Positions 14,801 to 27,552 of a stretch of DNA of 64,000 bases are shown piece after piece. The position numbers and the translations under genes are program-made. The stretch is from Varroa destructor. Its lineage: Eukaryota; Arthropoda; Arachnida; Mesostigmata; Varroidae. The stretch spans positions 33,276,061 through 33,340,060 of the forward strand of contig NW_019211454.1 in assembly GCF_002443255.2 (NCBI RefSeq), in the 5' to 3' direction. The number at the start of each line of letters is the position of its first letter. Position 1 is the first letter of the stretch. The notes beneath the pieces were generated by a model. The model did no database searches and was not told the origin of the DNA. It saw nothing but the letters and a program-made list of their open reading frames with translations.

Positions 14801-15524
14801 TGATGACGATGGCAAGATTTTGAAACAGACCGGGCCAGCGAATGCGTAAGTGAGAGAAGCCAGCGACGAACGAGATAGCGAGAGACAGAGAGAGGAACTC
14901 TCAGGAGGAAACTTCACAGGAGCAAGAACGGTGGGGGCGGGGTCGCTCGACAACGAAACCGTTGTGCGACGATGTTTCAAGATCCGGAGGAGATTCTCTT
15001 GTTCTAGATGAAGGAAAAAACGAGTAGTGGCGGGTCATAGTTGTGTTGGCGTTACTGTCTTTACGGTTACCGCCGTTGCTGGTGCCCTTTTGAAAGTTCG
15101 AAGGACCTTGATCGACGAAGGAATGCGCCAGTGAAGGCGGAGAACATCCAGGAGAGAAATGAGATAAAAACATGGGCCTGAACACCTTATTCTCAGGACT
15201 GGTTGAAATATTCCGACGGTATTTTAATATGTCCAGATAAGATCGTGATCATTTTTGATCTCGGTTTTGGAAATTCAAATCTCAACATATACGACACCGC
15301 TGTTTTATTGGTGGGGGGCCAAGAGCAGCCAGCCACTAGCTCGTCAGACAGGTAGAAAAAGCCATTCGATTGTTATGGATACAATCGGACATATTGATTC
15401 GGGGATCGGGATTATTCGAAATATAAGAACTCCGTTCAGACCACAAGAAACTGTGCGTAACATTTAGTCACAGGAATGTACACGCCAACGACCTTAATCG
15501 ATCGGTAATCGGTCGATGTCCTAA

Positions 15525-15550
15525 ATACTATATATATGTATATATAGTAT
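15525..15550. repeat. Perfect AT-rich palindrome
   Basis: A 12-nt arm beginning ATACTATA is exactly mirrored by its reverse complement around a central TG. Confidence 0.85.
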
Positions 15551-16252
15551 CTGTATATTGTTTATATGTATTGCTTTTAAGTCATTAATTCACTACATTA
15601 TTATGATTCTTTTTGTCATCTTATCAAACTTTCAGGGGTTATGCTTTTGGTCACGAAAAATCCCGACTGGCGTAAGCGTAAATTTGTGTTTAAGCAAAAA
15701 TGTCGAAACGGTATACAGTTGCCTTTGTTGAAACATTGCCATCACCATACGCTACGGAAGCTTTGTTTATGTATATAATTTCAAGGTGAAACAGTTTTGT
15801 GTGTTACTAGCGCTGTTATCATCATTGTGGTCAATTCAGTGATTAAGTTAGGAAATCGCTCCTAGGGCAACCATTACGATGTTAATCTACCAACTTTACA
15901 TCACCCTACTGTGGCAGATCCTGCCCTCGAATAACCTCATACGGGCCGGATGATAGACGCCTGCAAACGGTTTTTTCATTGCTCGTCTGGCAGCGATGTA
16001 GCAGCTTCGCTTCACCACCGTTCGCGTTGGCCGACGCCGCTGCTACTAGTTTACCGCCAGACAATGGCGACCACATGAACCGGTGCGATCGGCGTCAAGG
16101 CGAAAGAACTCGTCTAGCTGCCGTGAACTCCGCTGCTGTGGCTACTGCTGCCGCTCTGAGTAAACAGAGTCGTTTGCTCGATGCTGCTGTTTGGCGCGGC
16201 GCCTAATCAGTGCCACAGCGAGCCCAACAGCGAAAAGGCAAGTACTCAGTGC

Positions 16253-16272
16253 GTCCGTCCGTCCGTCCGTCT
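16253..16272. repeat. (GTCC)n tetranucleotide repeat
   Basis: Five perfect GTCC-register units, the last ending in GTCT. Confidence 0.9.
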
Positions 16273-19200
16273 GCAGATCGCTTCTTAGCATTGTGATGCT
16301 GCAAGCAACTCCAGCCGGACAGAATATGACGCAGCCTAGTCCTATGGTAACCAGGGCTCCTTGTACGGCGGCAGTGTCGGCGATGGTGGCAACGATGTCT
16401 CGACGATTGGAAAACGGTGCGCGTGGTGGCGCAGAACAGCGAATGAACCGCTTTCTCGCTAGCCGGTGAAATGAGCACGAACGAAGTGACTCGAGAAGAC
16501 GCCAGCAGAGAACGCGACCAACCTACCACTAGTCACGAGAGTGGGACTGTGGAAAAAGAGTCTGAAAGTCGACGAGCTGACTAGCAGTTGACGGCTGGCG
16601 GAACCTTCTCCTCGCTTGTTGCTTGTTTTTGCCCATGGCCGTACTCTACTATCCGATGGATTGTGGTAGCGCGAACGGCGGTGCCGGTAGTGGCGGCAGC
16701 GGCAGCGGCAGCGGGTAGTGATGTCTACGCTGACTACCACTTCCACAACTATGCTAAAACTAGCATAACGAACTGTGTGCCAGACGCCATCACCGCTGCT
16801 GCCACCGTCATGGTCGCCAGGCCGACAGGCAGCGTCGTTGCCACTGTATTTGCTGTTAACGTTACTGCTGTTTCCACCGATGAACACAAGAGGGGCTTGT
16901 CTGTGTTGTAGAAAGTTGTAAAAACACACGCAATGCGTCGTGCCAATTTCTCTTGGTCTTTCTGCACCACCGCCACCAGCATCGCGTATTAACCAGGAGT
17001 AGCCAATCCTAACCTATTCTATTCCAGCTAATACAGCGCGCCCGCGTGAACCTTATGCCTGTCTGTCGCTGGTTAGCTGACTGTTGCGTTGCGGCTCACA
17101 GAGGCTATGGACTACGCCTGCGACTGCTGTCGATATTATTGTTCTTCTTTGTCTAGATAGATGTCCATCTTTTCGTCTCTTTGAGACTCGTTCACGCGCG
17201 CGTCCGCGCACCCCTCTCGGCTGTGCTGTTTTTTTTACTTGGAGTTTGTACTATATAATATTCTGTTATTATGGCTGCGGATGGGTCGAACGTCGCTCGC
17301 CGATTGGCGCTTGTTCCGATCCTCGTGTTCTCTTTGGCACTTAGTTAATTCGCTGATCCTATAGTTTTTCCGGTGCAGTCGTGCTGGTCGCTGGCCGATT
17401 TGCCTGCACGGTCGCTTCGCATGATGGCGCACAATCTCCTCAGACGCTTGAGTTACTAGGCCGATTCTATCGATCGTGGATTAAATACGTAGCAAAAGCG
17501 CGCTGTAATCTTTAGCACTTTCTGCGTGCACATATACAAATGTATGCATGTATGCAAAAAGTGCATATTGACGAAAAAGACGGCATCACTAACGGCGCAC
17601 GATACAAGGCAAAAAAACATTGCTCATGAACGTTGTTTCTAGGAAGAACATTCCCTTTCGTAGATATCAGTTGCTATTGAACATCTTTCAACAACAGCGG
17701 AAAGAATAGTGGCTCTTATAATGGTTATCGTACAAGGAACCATTGTTAAGTCAATTGGGTACACCGTTAGCTTGTCAATAGTAGCGTGTCTTGTTGGCAC
17801 AATACAATGCTATCCCGGCCATTTCCGTTCTGCTTGATTAACGCCGATTGATTGTGGCCAATAGCAAATCGATTTGTAACGGTCGTCCGACGTTTTTTTC
17901 GCATAACAGCCGAAAAGCTAACCGCGCGTAAGGTACGCCATGCTGTTTCGGCTTGCAGGAAGTTGCTGAGCTAGTTAGCAGCGATAGCAGTCGCCTAATG
18001 CTAACATCTTGTCTGTCTGCGCCAACTCCAGCTTGATCGCGAAACCGTTATGCCGTTCCCGGCTGGATAAATGTACGACAAATTTATATGTATATTAACG
18101 TCGTACTGGTATAATCGCAAATCATAGCTTTTACCCCTCGTCATTGATACGATACACTAAATGGCGCTGACTGTTTTTACTTCTTTTGCCGTATTCTTGA
18201 TCCTGGGCGTCAGTCCGCCCGCGTAGCTAGCTCAGCGGTCGATTGTATATCGATTCCCTGCAAGCCTAAACACGAAAATACGTATCGCAAACCAGCAAAA
18301 CAGGTGAGTAAACGAGAAACACTTAAAAGATGAAAAATAAAATGACGAAAACCAAGAAAAGGCATAAATATATCAGCAACAGCGGCATACGAAGCGTCAT
18401 CACGAGCGACGAACGACGATCGCTCTCATTATCGCGACGGTCGTTACCGCAACTGCCGGTGTCCTCATCGACATCGGCAGCAACCGTCTTTGTTGTAGCC
18501 GTTGCCAGGGTCGCCGCGCGACAAAGCAGATTAATAGGCCGTCGCGTGATGAGCAGCGAAAACGATAGTAGCGGAAGCGAAAATGGCAGCGAACACGTGA
18601 GGGACAGGCTATGAAAAAAAAAACAAGGAAAATGAGAGATACACAGAAGCAGTATCGGTGGTTGTTCTTCTGTTAGCGGCGATTCTATCGCTGCGCTGCT
18701 TGGGTGGTTGTTAGAATAGCAGCTGGCAATGCTGCCGTTTATAGATTGACATCAGAGCGACGTCTGATTTTAGAGCTGGACAGCAACCCCAAGGTAAAAG
18801 CTCTACGTTTGTCTAGAAGCTTAATCATCATCGAGGGACGCGATCGGAGGTGCTTGGCGAGGACACTGCTTCTGTGCTTCTGATTTTTTCATATTATCAC
18901 CGTGGTGCTGTTTGTCCAATTCGGTATAGCTGCTTACGGTCACCTTTACCTTCTTCTACATGTATAGCCCTGCTGCGTATGCTTGGGGTGACATGTAATG
19001 GCGTTAAGCCCTAGGAGCCGTCGACGTGCGAAGTTGTCGCACCTCAAAAATCATCGTTTTAGCGACGTTTTCTTGTCGGTGCTGCTGGTATTTCTCAAGC
19101 AAAGTTACTAGTAGTCATTGACGGAGGTATCGAACTGAGCGGCAATATATGGTCGAAGGCAGAAACGATGGTCTTTATGTAGAAGCAGACTCCCTTATCC

Positions 19201-21162
19201 GAGGAGGTATTAAACGAAACAAACAGGTCCTAAAGAACCCTGACGAAGCAGGCGTGGTCGTGGGGTCCCGGCAACCAGATTTAATTAGTCAGCCGGCTGT
19301 TTTGCTTGGCTTTGTGGCTGGTTGTTGTTGTTGTTAATGATCCTGTACTGGCTTTTGTGTCCGTATTCCCTTTATCTGCTGGGCCATGAAGGTGGACGCA
19401 ATGACGGCTACAGCGACGGCATGAGAGATGCTAGCTAAAACAAGAAACATAACGAAAAAGAGCAGTTCAGCTTGTGTGAGTTGACTCATCATATTACCCA
19501 CGTCTACACTATTTAGCCGCTTTCGGAGCTGGCGTTCCTGTTTATGGCGCTTCAGAGCTGGTGGCGGCCGTACGGACAGCACAAGCCGAAGTAGCCAAAA
19601 CGACGATTTGGTTTATAGCCGATGACGAGGCCGAATTAGCAAAGAAATCAGTCGATGCTACAGTCTCTTGTCCGTCCATCGCCGGTGCTACTTCAGACTC
19701 TATTTCATGTGCGTCGAGGCTACAAAGTGCCAATTGTTATATTGTATGTCATAACGGGACTCGAGCTGGCACGGGTGTGTATCGATCAGTAAGCCTCCCT
19801 AGCCGGCAAAGGGAGCGTAGAAAGGAACAAGTTCGATTTGGTATCATCGACGGTACGGTGGAATTCAGCACCTATTACCTGGCGGGCAACCATCTCCACC
19901 GAGACCCGGTTGAGCCTATTGTCAGTTTGCCCTCACTATGTCACTCAGCTATCCAAATCAAAGTCAGGCTTGATGCAGTAAGCACATATTCTCTGGTCAC
20001 TACCTGATTTTCATGTGTGGGGTCATGGGGTAAGGGACTGACGACAATTATGTAGTCATCTGAATCGAAAGCATTTGTTGCTCCAGTCACTTACGTGAGA
20101 TTGATACGAATAGTGATAATCTTATTGTATGGACTTTGTGTATTGCTTTTCGCAGGTTTCGTAATCGTTAGGGGATAGACGGCCGGCTGCTGACGGCATT
20201 TGCACTACTGCCGCCATGTCACTGGGCCAACCTGTTGTTGTTATGCAACAGTTCGATGTAGCTGGTTGTTGTAGAAGTGGTTAATTAGTTAGATAATGCA
20301 TATAATACCTATGTTTTGTCAATTTCTAGAGAAGCTGCAGCATCAGGAAGCTGGGTTGACCATAATAGCTACTGCTGCTCTAGCTACGCTGTTGAACGGC
20401 AACGATAATAGTCGACTGAATGGTTAGAACAGTTGCTGCTGCTGCTAGTGCCGGTTGCGGGCGAGTGAACAAACATAAACAAAACAGCAATCGAGCAACA
20501 ATACGACTGCCATTCTCTACAGCCCTAGGCTATTGCGGCTAGCGTCATCGCCGCCCGAGGAGTTCTCTAGAGACGAGCCGGGGGGTGCGGGCGCTTGAAG
20601 GAAACAGGAGGGCCAAGCAAAAGATAGTGGAAAGAGGTGATGGCAGGCGCACAAACGGTTGAATTTTCCGAGTCGCATATAACAGGCAGAGAAAGTTGGC
20701 CACATCAAAAAAAAAAAAGTGATACCCGTCTGCTAGTCGTGACTGAACGAAGGATGTTGAAAATGTTACTTCATAAACATATATTGTTTTTGCTTTGGAC
20801 AACTTTTTTAAATTTTCTTTGTTGTTAGTACTATCAAGTCGTGGTTATTGCCATAGGTGACCCAGCGGTCCTAGTTACTGCCACCTCCAAATGATGCTGT
20901 TCTATTTTCTTTTGTTACCTTATCAAGGGAGCACCGCGGGAACGTCTCGTAACGGTTATGCTGGGTTCTATGGATAGGCGAGAAAGAAGGAGGAGATAGA
21001 GAGACAGAGAGAGAGAATCGCTTGGATCAACGGCTTGATGTTGTTGGCCGGCAAATAACACAGGAGTAGACATGATAGAGTAAAATATAAGGAAGAAAAT
21101 ATAGTCCACGAGAAAAGGCAGAAATGTTCTTGTTGTTTTAACTGCTGTCCTTTATGTTTATA

Positions 21163-21168
21163 CGTGTG

Positions 21169-21207
<39 letters not shown>
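21163..21207. repeat. (GT)n microsatellite
   Basis: About 45 bp of GT with one GC interruption. Confidence 0.95.
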
Positions 21208-21210
<3 letters not shown>

Positions 21211-22022
21211 TACTGTGTTTTACTTGCGTTCGCAAATGAACCTTCCGAGAGAAACACGAACACAACATAACAAAAAAACACCAGTTAATCAATTTGCTCG
21301 CAGGCACAACAACTTGTGAGGGACTGTTGTTGATATTGCCTACAACCGCTCATAACGAATGTATTCAAATTATGTATAGACACATAACGATGACGAAGCT
21401 CTGTACGAAAATGGTCTCTGCTGAAAATGTAGCGTATGTTTCAGCTTCTTCTCAATTCTTCAATTAAGCTAAGCCGGTAGCTAGAGCAGTGGTGGGCGGT
21501 TTCGCTCGTCATTGTTTGTGTTAGATCTAAATAGTAAAATGATACAGTACAGTTATCTATTACTTGATACTGTTTGGCCTTTCCATTCTATGTATATAGC
21601 AATTATATAGAGGACGGTACACGGCCTGCGTCATCGCTTGATCTGTTCGCTATAGATCGATGTGTAGCTACTTTCGTTTTCTAGTATATTTTAGCATGCG
21701 AGGGAATAAGCAAACTGCAAGCAAAGCTATTTCAACGGAAAGGGCAAAACGCTTAAGGATCAGCCGCTGACTGCTGCCTAGGGCTGTCTATCTAGCAGGC
21801 TCTGGTTGGAGATGCGGGGTCGGATTTCGCAACCTGAGATCGAATGGGTCTAGCTGGTCAAAAAGGCATCGTCGGTGATGTCTTCCTCGTCATCTTCCTT
21901 TCGTTGTTCTCCCGAGAAAGAATTAGATGCAGACGGGGTCGAAGGCTCCAGCGGATAGCAGCGGTTTGTTGCTCGTCTCCCGCCTTCGGATATAGAAAAC
22001 GTTTGTTCGAAAAATAAGAAAA

Positions 22023-22025
<3 letters not shown>

Positions 22026-22055
<30 letters not shown>
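22026..22055. repeat. (CA)n microsatellite
   Basis: Fifteen perfect CA units after a short A run. Confidence 0.95.
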
Positions 22056-22057
<2 letters not shown>

Positions 22058-22535
22058 TTCTGCTTGCAGCACAAGTTTCTGCTAAGATTTTTTGCCGGTC
22101 GCAGCCGTGATTGTACTTGCCGCGAAAACACTATTAGCAATGGTTATGTTAATCGTAGTTATGGTGAGCAGCGTGGAGTCCAAGCATTCTATTCTATGGA
22201 TTGACAAACACTCGTTCCGAGATGATCTCGATTGAAGATGATGGCTCTCAAAGACGGTTATAAATTATTGGCCACCTATGCTTGGCAGATATAGATACAC
22301 CTTCTTTTTAAACAACATTGAAGCAAACGAAATAGTATTTCTAATTGAGGAAAAGGGCCAATATGAATGTCTATACTTTTTCTCAGTTTTATGTATAATA
22401 ACGCTAAACCTGCGTAGGAACGTCGTTAAGACAAAGCACTACTTACGAGTGACAAGTAATGGTGTTACGGCGCACCGTTACGTTGGGTCGATCTGAGCGC
22501 GAAGGCAGTATATTAACTACGTTTAGTTAGCATGC

Positions 22536-22538
<3 letters not shown>

Positions 22539-22567
<29 letters not shown>
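22539..22567. repeat. (TA)n microsatellite
   Basis: About fourteen perfect TA units. Confidence 0.95.
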
Positions 22568-22569
<2 letters not shown>

Positions 22570-23056
22570 GAGAACGGTATGGCGTGACTTCTCCTCTAAA
22601 AACTGTTTCCGTGTGAGTGACTTATTAGCTTGTTGTTGTCCAGTGCCTAAATCGTCGACAAACTGAAATTTTTGCCTCCCGAAGACAGCGAACATTGTGA
22701 ATGTCATTATTGATCCTGGCTACTGATTGCACGTAATTGACAAAAGCCGTGTGTCTATACACTCCGTCGCGGTATCAAAAGTAAACGCTTATCTCCTCAC
22801 CTGTTATTATAAAAAGAATAAGCGTATTTTTGCTGTTCTGTCTTCAGCAATAATATCTGCGTTTTCGTCACCTGCTAGAGTACCAGGACCATGACTTTCC
22901 CCTTTCCTCTTAGCATAGCCATTCCCCACATCACTGTGTTTCCGCAATGAAAAAGTGTTCTCTATGTCTAGAGTAAAACATTTAGGACAAACTAAAAGTC
23001 AAATCATAGAGTACGACAGCATACGTAGTGTTCGCATTTGTAGGACACGTTACAAA

Positions 23057-23078
23057 CAGGACAGATTTTTCTGTCCTG
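23057..23078. other. Short perfect hairpin
   Basis: CAGGACAG and CTGTCCTG pair perfectly across the loop ATTTTT. There is no coding frame around it and it does not match the histone 3' stem-loop. Confidence 0.5.
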
Positions 23079-23574
23079 ATGTGATGTTGTCCGAACAATT
23101 CAAATGTATTATGGCCTATGCGTTATCTTAGAAACTTGCTTGATCGCGCCAGTCACTTCTACCGCTTTCTAGTTCTCGCAATAAGTCATATATATATATT
23201 AATCAGCAGGAGTGGGAAGCACGCCAGTGGTCGAACGTGATTCATAAGCACGCTTATTGGTTCATAGGTTTCGGCGATTTTGAGCGTTCGGCTGTTCTCG
23301 TTGTTTCGTTGGCAGATTTTTCTTCTTTCTTTTTTACGGTGCCAGCCGGCGGCTACGTGGTACTTAACGATGCTGGTTAGACGGTGCGATAATAAACTTT
23401 TATTTTTCCTGTATTTTGCGATGTCTGTTAGTTGGCCTTTGTCTACAGCGCGTACATATGTGAAATCTCTTGCTCGAATAGAACTACGGCGTCTGTCGAT
23501 AATATAGGCCGTGTGCTCTTCGGTGACGGTTAACTCAACGTTTGCTTACGATATTCGCTTATTTTTTATTTATC

Positions 23575-23600
23575 TTTTTTTTTTTTTTTTTTTTTTTTTT
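23575..23600. repeat. Poly(T) run of 26
   Basis: Uninterrupted T homopolymer about 175 bp upstream of the recursive-splice-site candidate. It could be the reversed tail of an old retroposed insertion, but no body is visible. Confidence 0.9.
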
Positions 23601-23751
23601 CGTGAAAACGAAGGAGTCAACGAGTGAGCTACATTTGTGAGCGGTTGATTCTCAAATTTGGTGAGAAAGAGCGTTTAAGCTGGCATGTATCAAGTTTATT
23701 GGTTCCGCGGAGAAAGAACTATGTATTCACGAAACCACTTTCCGTTCGGTG

Positions 23752-23781
23752 ATGTTGTCTTTTCTCGTATTTCAGGTAAGT
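23752..23781 (+). promoter_or_regulatory. Candidate recursive (zero-length exon) splice site
   Basis: A strong 3' splice site is fused directly to a perfect 5' splice site: CGTATTTCAG|GTAAGTTG, boundary 23775/23776. About 16 of the 20 bases before NCAG are pyrimidines. This is the form of ratchet points used to remove very long introns stepwise in Drosophila. It has the same orientation as the TCF-like exon 26 kb downstream. The alternative is an ordinary exon end: an ATG frame from 23685 encodes 30 residues and would splice here in phase 1, but I do not recognise that peptide. Confidence 0.4.
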
Positions 23782-24510
23782 TGAGCTGTCGACTTTTGTT
23801 CGCGAGTCGCTATAGCACGAGGTAACACTCGTTTTGACGCTGTGGCTCCCAGAGAGAAATCAGCGCTACAACAGGGCACGAACGTTAACTTGTTGGTGGC
23901 CACCGTAACGGTTATCACTATAGCAGTATTCGCTTAGAGTAGAAATAGACAGATTATGTAGCCATGCTCCTGTAGAATTGGTAACGGCAGATCCGACGAG
24001 ACGTCGGAACTTCAACAATAAACATTGAAAGCATGAGCCCCTGTAGTTACGCACTAGCGTTCGTTAAAAGTTGCTTCTCGCTGTATTGGATATGCAAGGT
24101 TTAAGCTTTCTAAAGGACAAGAAAGTTCTCGCTGGTCATGCGCTCGTGTCAGACTAGGCTACACGGATTCGTCACCCAGCGTAAACTAATTAAATATTTG
24201 AAAACGACAACATACTTGGGAATCAAAAGGTCGCTGAATGAAAATGGAATTCTGGGAATAGAAACACCTGTTCATTCTGTCCTGATAATCGTTGTCAATC
24301 TATTTGATACAACAAAAAGTCACCCAGCAGCCCCAATAGGTACTGCTGGACGTCGAGGCTGGATTGCTTTTCCATTCCCAAGATTAAAACAAACTCCCAT
24401 AGGATTCATATGTTTTGTATATGTAGTGTATTGAGGAAGCCATGTGGCTAGACGCGAGTGCTCACATGTATAAACGATCGTGCTATTACTGCTAGTCTCG
24501 ATCAGAGTGC

Positions 24511-24527
24511 GTGTGTGTGTGTGTGTG
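24511..24527. repeat. (GT)n microsatellite
   Basis: Eight perfect GT units. Confidence 0.85.
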
Positions 24528-24856
24528 ACAGGGGTGTTTTTTTCGACTATTTGATTTTGGTTCTACCGGACTATCGTTCTTCCTTCTGCACAAATATTTA
24601 TCATTCATTGTCGGGCTGAATGACTAGTAAGGACCTGAAGGGAGATGAGTACAGAAGTGAGGTATTTTTGTCGAAGATGAAGCCCTTGGCGGTTTGACTC
24701 AACTTCACTCAGAGCCAACAAATCCGACTGCTGCATACTATTTTCTTTGGGAATCATCTGTTCGGGATGCGGTGAGTCGTAATCGTATCGTTTGTACTAT
24801 TAGCATTTAGCAACTATGTGAGTGCTTTTTGAAGATCCAATACCACGAGACGCGGA

Positions 24857-24871
24857 CGCGCGCGCGCGCGC
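24857..24871. repeat. Alternating CG run
   Basis: About seven CG dinucleotides in a row, a Z-DNA-prone sequence. Its survival suggests little CpG methylation decay. Confidence 0.8.
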
Positions 24872-25099
24872 TGCTCAACGGCAGAGAGATTTTCGCTAAT
24901 GCGAGATGAGCCTACTCTTACTAGGAAGATAGGAAAAAGATCTGTTGCCGATTTTGCAGCTGACGATGCCACAAAAAATCGGCTGCCGTTCGACCGTCCA
25001 GAAATTATCGAGAAACAACAGGGGGCCAACAGAAATAGTTAGTCATAAAAAATTGGGTATATACATTACGCCCTTTACGGGATAGACGAGTAGCGAATT

Positions 25100-25128
25100 C
25101 GTCGTCGTCGTCGTCATCATCATCATCA
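25100..25128. repeat. Compound (GTC)n(ATC)n microsatellite
   Basis: Five GTC units change to about five ATC units. Confidence 0.9.
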
Positions 25129-27520
25129 GTTTGTGTAAAAAAATCGCACGCTTTTAATTTCCTTGCTTAACAAAATTAATTTTGAGCCTGTTATTTTTTG
25201 GAAGTGTGTGCACTAATCATGAATACTGTTATCAATTTTGTTGTGTAAATAAACAGCGTACTTAGGGTAAAATATAATTATAGTATAGTAGTAATGATGC
25301 AGCAGAACGTCATGGGCCTTATCTGGTCAGCTTAGACACTGTTGATATAAGGGCGTTGGACGTTAAAAGTCTACATGGATTGTTAGATGTTTGCTCTGAG
25401 TCTTAATGAAAAAAAGATAAAATATATGTATATACTATTACAGTAGGCCTGGGAAGAAAAATCCTGTTCATTGTGCTAGCTTGCCGACTATCATTCCGTT
25501 TTTTTCGGAGCCTTGTTCCGGCCGCCTGATTTTATTCGGTCTTAGTTTTCCGCTTCAAGTATAAGATTTTACCTTAAGTTTATATACTAATTAGGTGAAT
25601 TAGTGAGCTATTTCGCATTAAATATCAATTTGGCCAATTTGTCTGCGTGTTTGTACAGATAGTAGGCTATTTTTGCCTAACTATTCGTTTTTGTAGCTCA
25701 ACATAGCATTATCTTCTATTTAGGCTCAAAGCATAGTAATTTTACAGATTTTTTCTTTATTTAAGATGAACAGCGTAAAAAAACGGAGGTTGTCCATATT
25801 TACTGTAATTCATTGTTGGATTACGTCCATGATGACATTATCGAATTGCTCTCCATAGCTAGCTCACAAATACGGGCCTGACGAACATTCGCTAAGGTAG
25901 AGGCACGCGCTTACAGGACACTTTGCCTTCTAATGGGCGTTTGAATTTGAAATTGGCTAATTTTTCCCTTCTTAGAAAGCAAAAGCCAAAAGCTGCAACA
26001 CTAATCTCAGGTGAGGCGAAGAAAAATGGAATCCTCTGTTGAAAGTAAACTACTATTGCCAGTATCGATTTGGTACTACAATAAAAAGGTTGTTGCTGAG
26101 GGTGTTTATTAAAGAAGACACAAACAATTGTCTCGACTTGTCCCTCTTCGATATTTCACCAGCTAAAACGACTAAATTGGTCTCTACCTTAAGTAAACAG
26201 GAATAGCTGGAAGCTGTATTATGTAGTTTTGTCCGGGCTTATAGGAGCCTGCCACAATACGAAGTCGATTTCGTTCAGTACATGCAAAGGCAGTAAAGAC
26301 AGTTTGTCGTCTACGATCCGCGACCGATTATTTTCTCGACAGAACCCCAATTATCAGACTGATACCCCCAATTTCTGGCACCGGTCACAGTGGAGCACGG
26401 CTGTTGCGACTAAAATGTTGTGTTTTTTTATAATGCGCTTTATAGGTGGTATTTCTAGTCCAAGCGTGAGTATACTTTGTTACAGAAAGACAATTTGCGC
26501 AGCCTTATAGCCGCTCTCGCTTTACTGTAAACAATTATCCGAATCGAAATAAAGATTAGGCGAAATTCTCACAATCGTTGGAATTAATTACTAGACAAAC
26601 TATCATATGGAACAATGTTGTCTGATTTAATAACACGCACGACGTTCAGTAGAATTTTTTGCCTCGTCGTTTTACCGAGTGCCTATGATAATCGGCTCAT
26701 TCCTTTTCATAACTATCTACTGTATTTTCTGTCTATACGCACCGTCGTGTCAACTCAAGCAAATGTCTGTTGGAGCTTCGAAATTATCATCTTCACTTGA
26801 TGCGTATTGGCGATATTTGCTGTCTGACAAGCTGCCATTGGTTTACCGCATAACCGACAGCCTTCGGCAGGTTCTCGGAACAGCCATACGAACACGTACG
26901 ATCAGGCAAACGAAAACGGATTCTACGAGGACCAGAAGACCCTGAACGCTATCGAAAGCCGAAAGGAAAAGAATTTTGCATACATTTTCTCTACTGTCCC
27001 CCCTCAACTGTCCACAGCCCCAATTGCGGGAGCTGTTTTTGAGTCCTTTGCTAGGCCACATGTTTCGGCTCAGCGATAGCTGCTTGGAAGAGATAGAGAG
27101 AAGGCGAACCTAAGAAGCACTGTAACGTAACCGTAAAGGGTAGTGTCGTCAGGATGGCATACCATTTGTACTTGCTGCCATCATCGTTGTCGTCGTTGCT
27201 ACCGCCAGCCCCACCGCCAAACAGGCTAACAGTAAGAGACCACTGAATCTTTATGTATATATAACGAACGTGACAACGGCTTGCATCGGCCATACAACGA
27301 AACCGTACGGCACGATGGCAGGGATTCGTTTGGTTGTCTGTCAGGCGGACAAGGTACCAAAGTGACAAGCGAGAAAGAATGTATAGCACTATGTCGCCAA
27401 CGACGAAGACAATGTCGACCAGTGGCAGCAGAAGAAGTCAGTCAGCTGTGGCGGTAGTGGCAGTAATAGCGGTCGCCATATTCCCAGTTCAGTGATTCGA
27501 AGTCTGACGGTTCGCCCAAG

Positions 27521-27552
27521 ACGGACGGACGGACGGACGAACGAACGAACGA
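27521..27552. repeat. Compound (ACGG)n(ACGA)n repeat
   Basis: About four and a half ACGG units change to about three ACGA units. Confidence 0.9.

Larger units (their letters stand above)
11201..18211. other. Non-coding DNA, GC-rich around 16.0-16.9 kb
   Basis: Frames at 16-17 kb overlap on both strands and reflect CGG/CTG-rich composition. A strong unpartnered acceptor (TTTTTCTTCCTTACAG, ending 14635) is followed by frames of at most 17 codons. No supported gene. Confidence 0.55.
18304..23574. other. Non-coding DNA, possibly intron
   Basis: Contains the GT, CA and TA microsatellites. A stop-free plus frame of about 170 codons at 19480-20007 lacks any ATG. Two minus-strand frames overlap it (19334-19733). 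None has domain support. Confidence 0.5.

Noticed and set aside
19480..20007. About 170-codon plus-strand open frame
   Set aside because: No ATG, no domain, and its length is expected about once by chance in 64 kb read in six frames.
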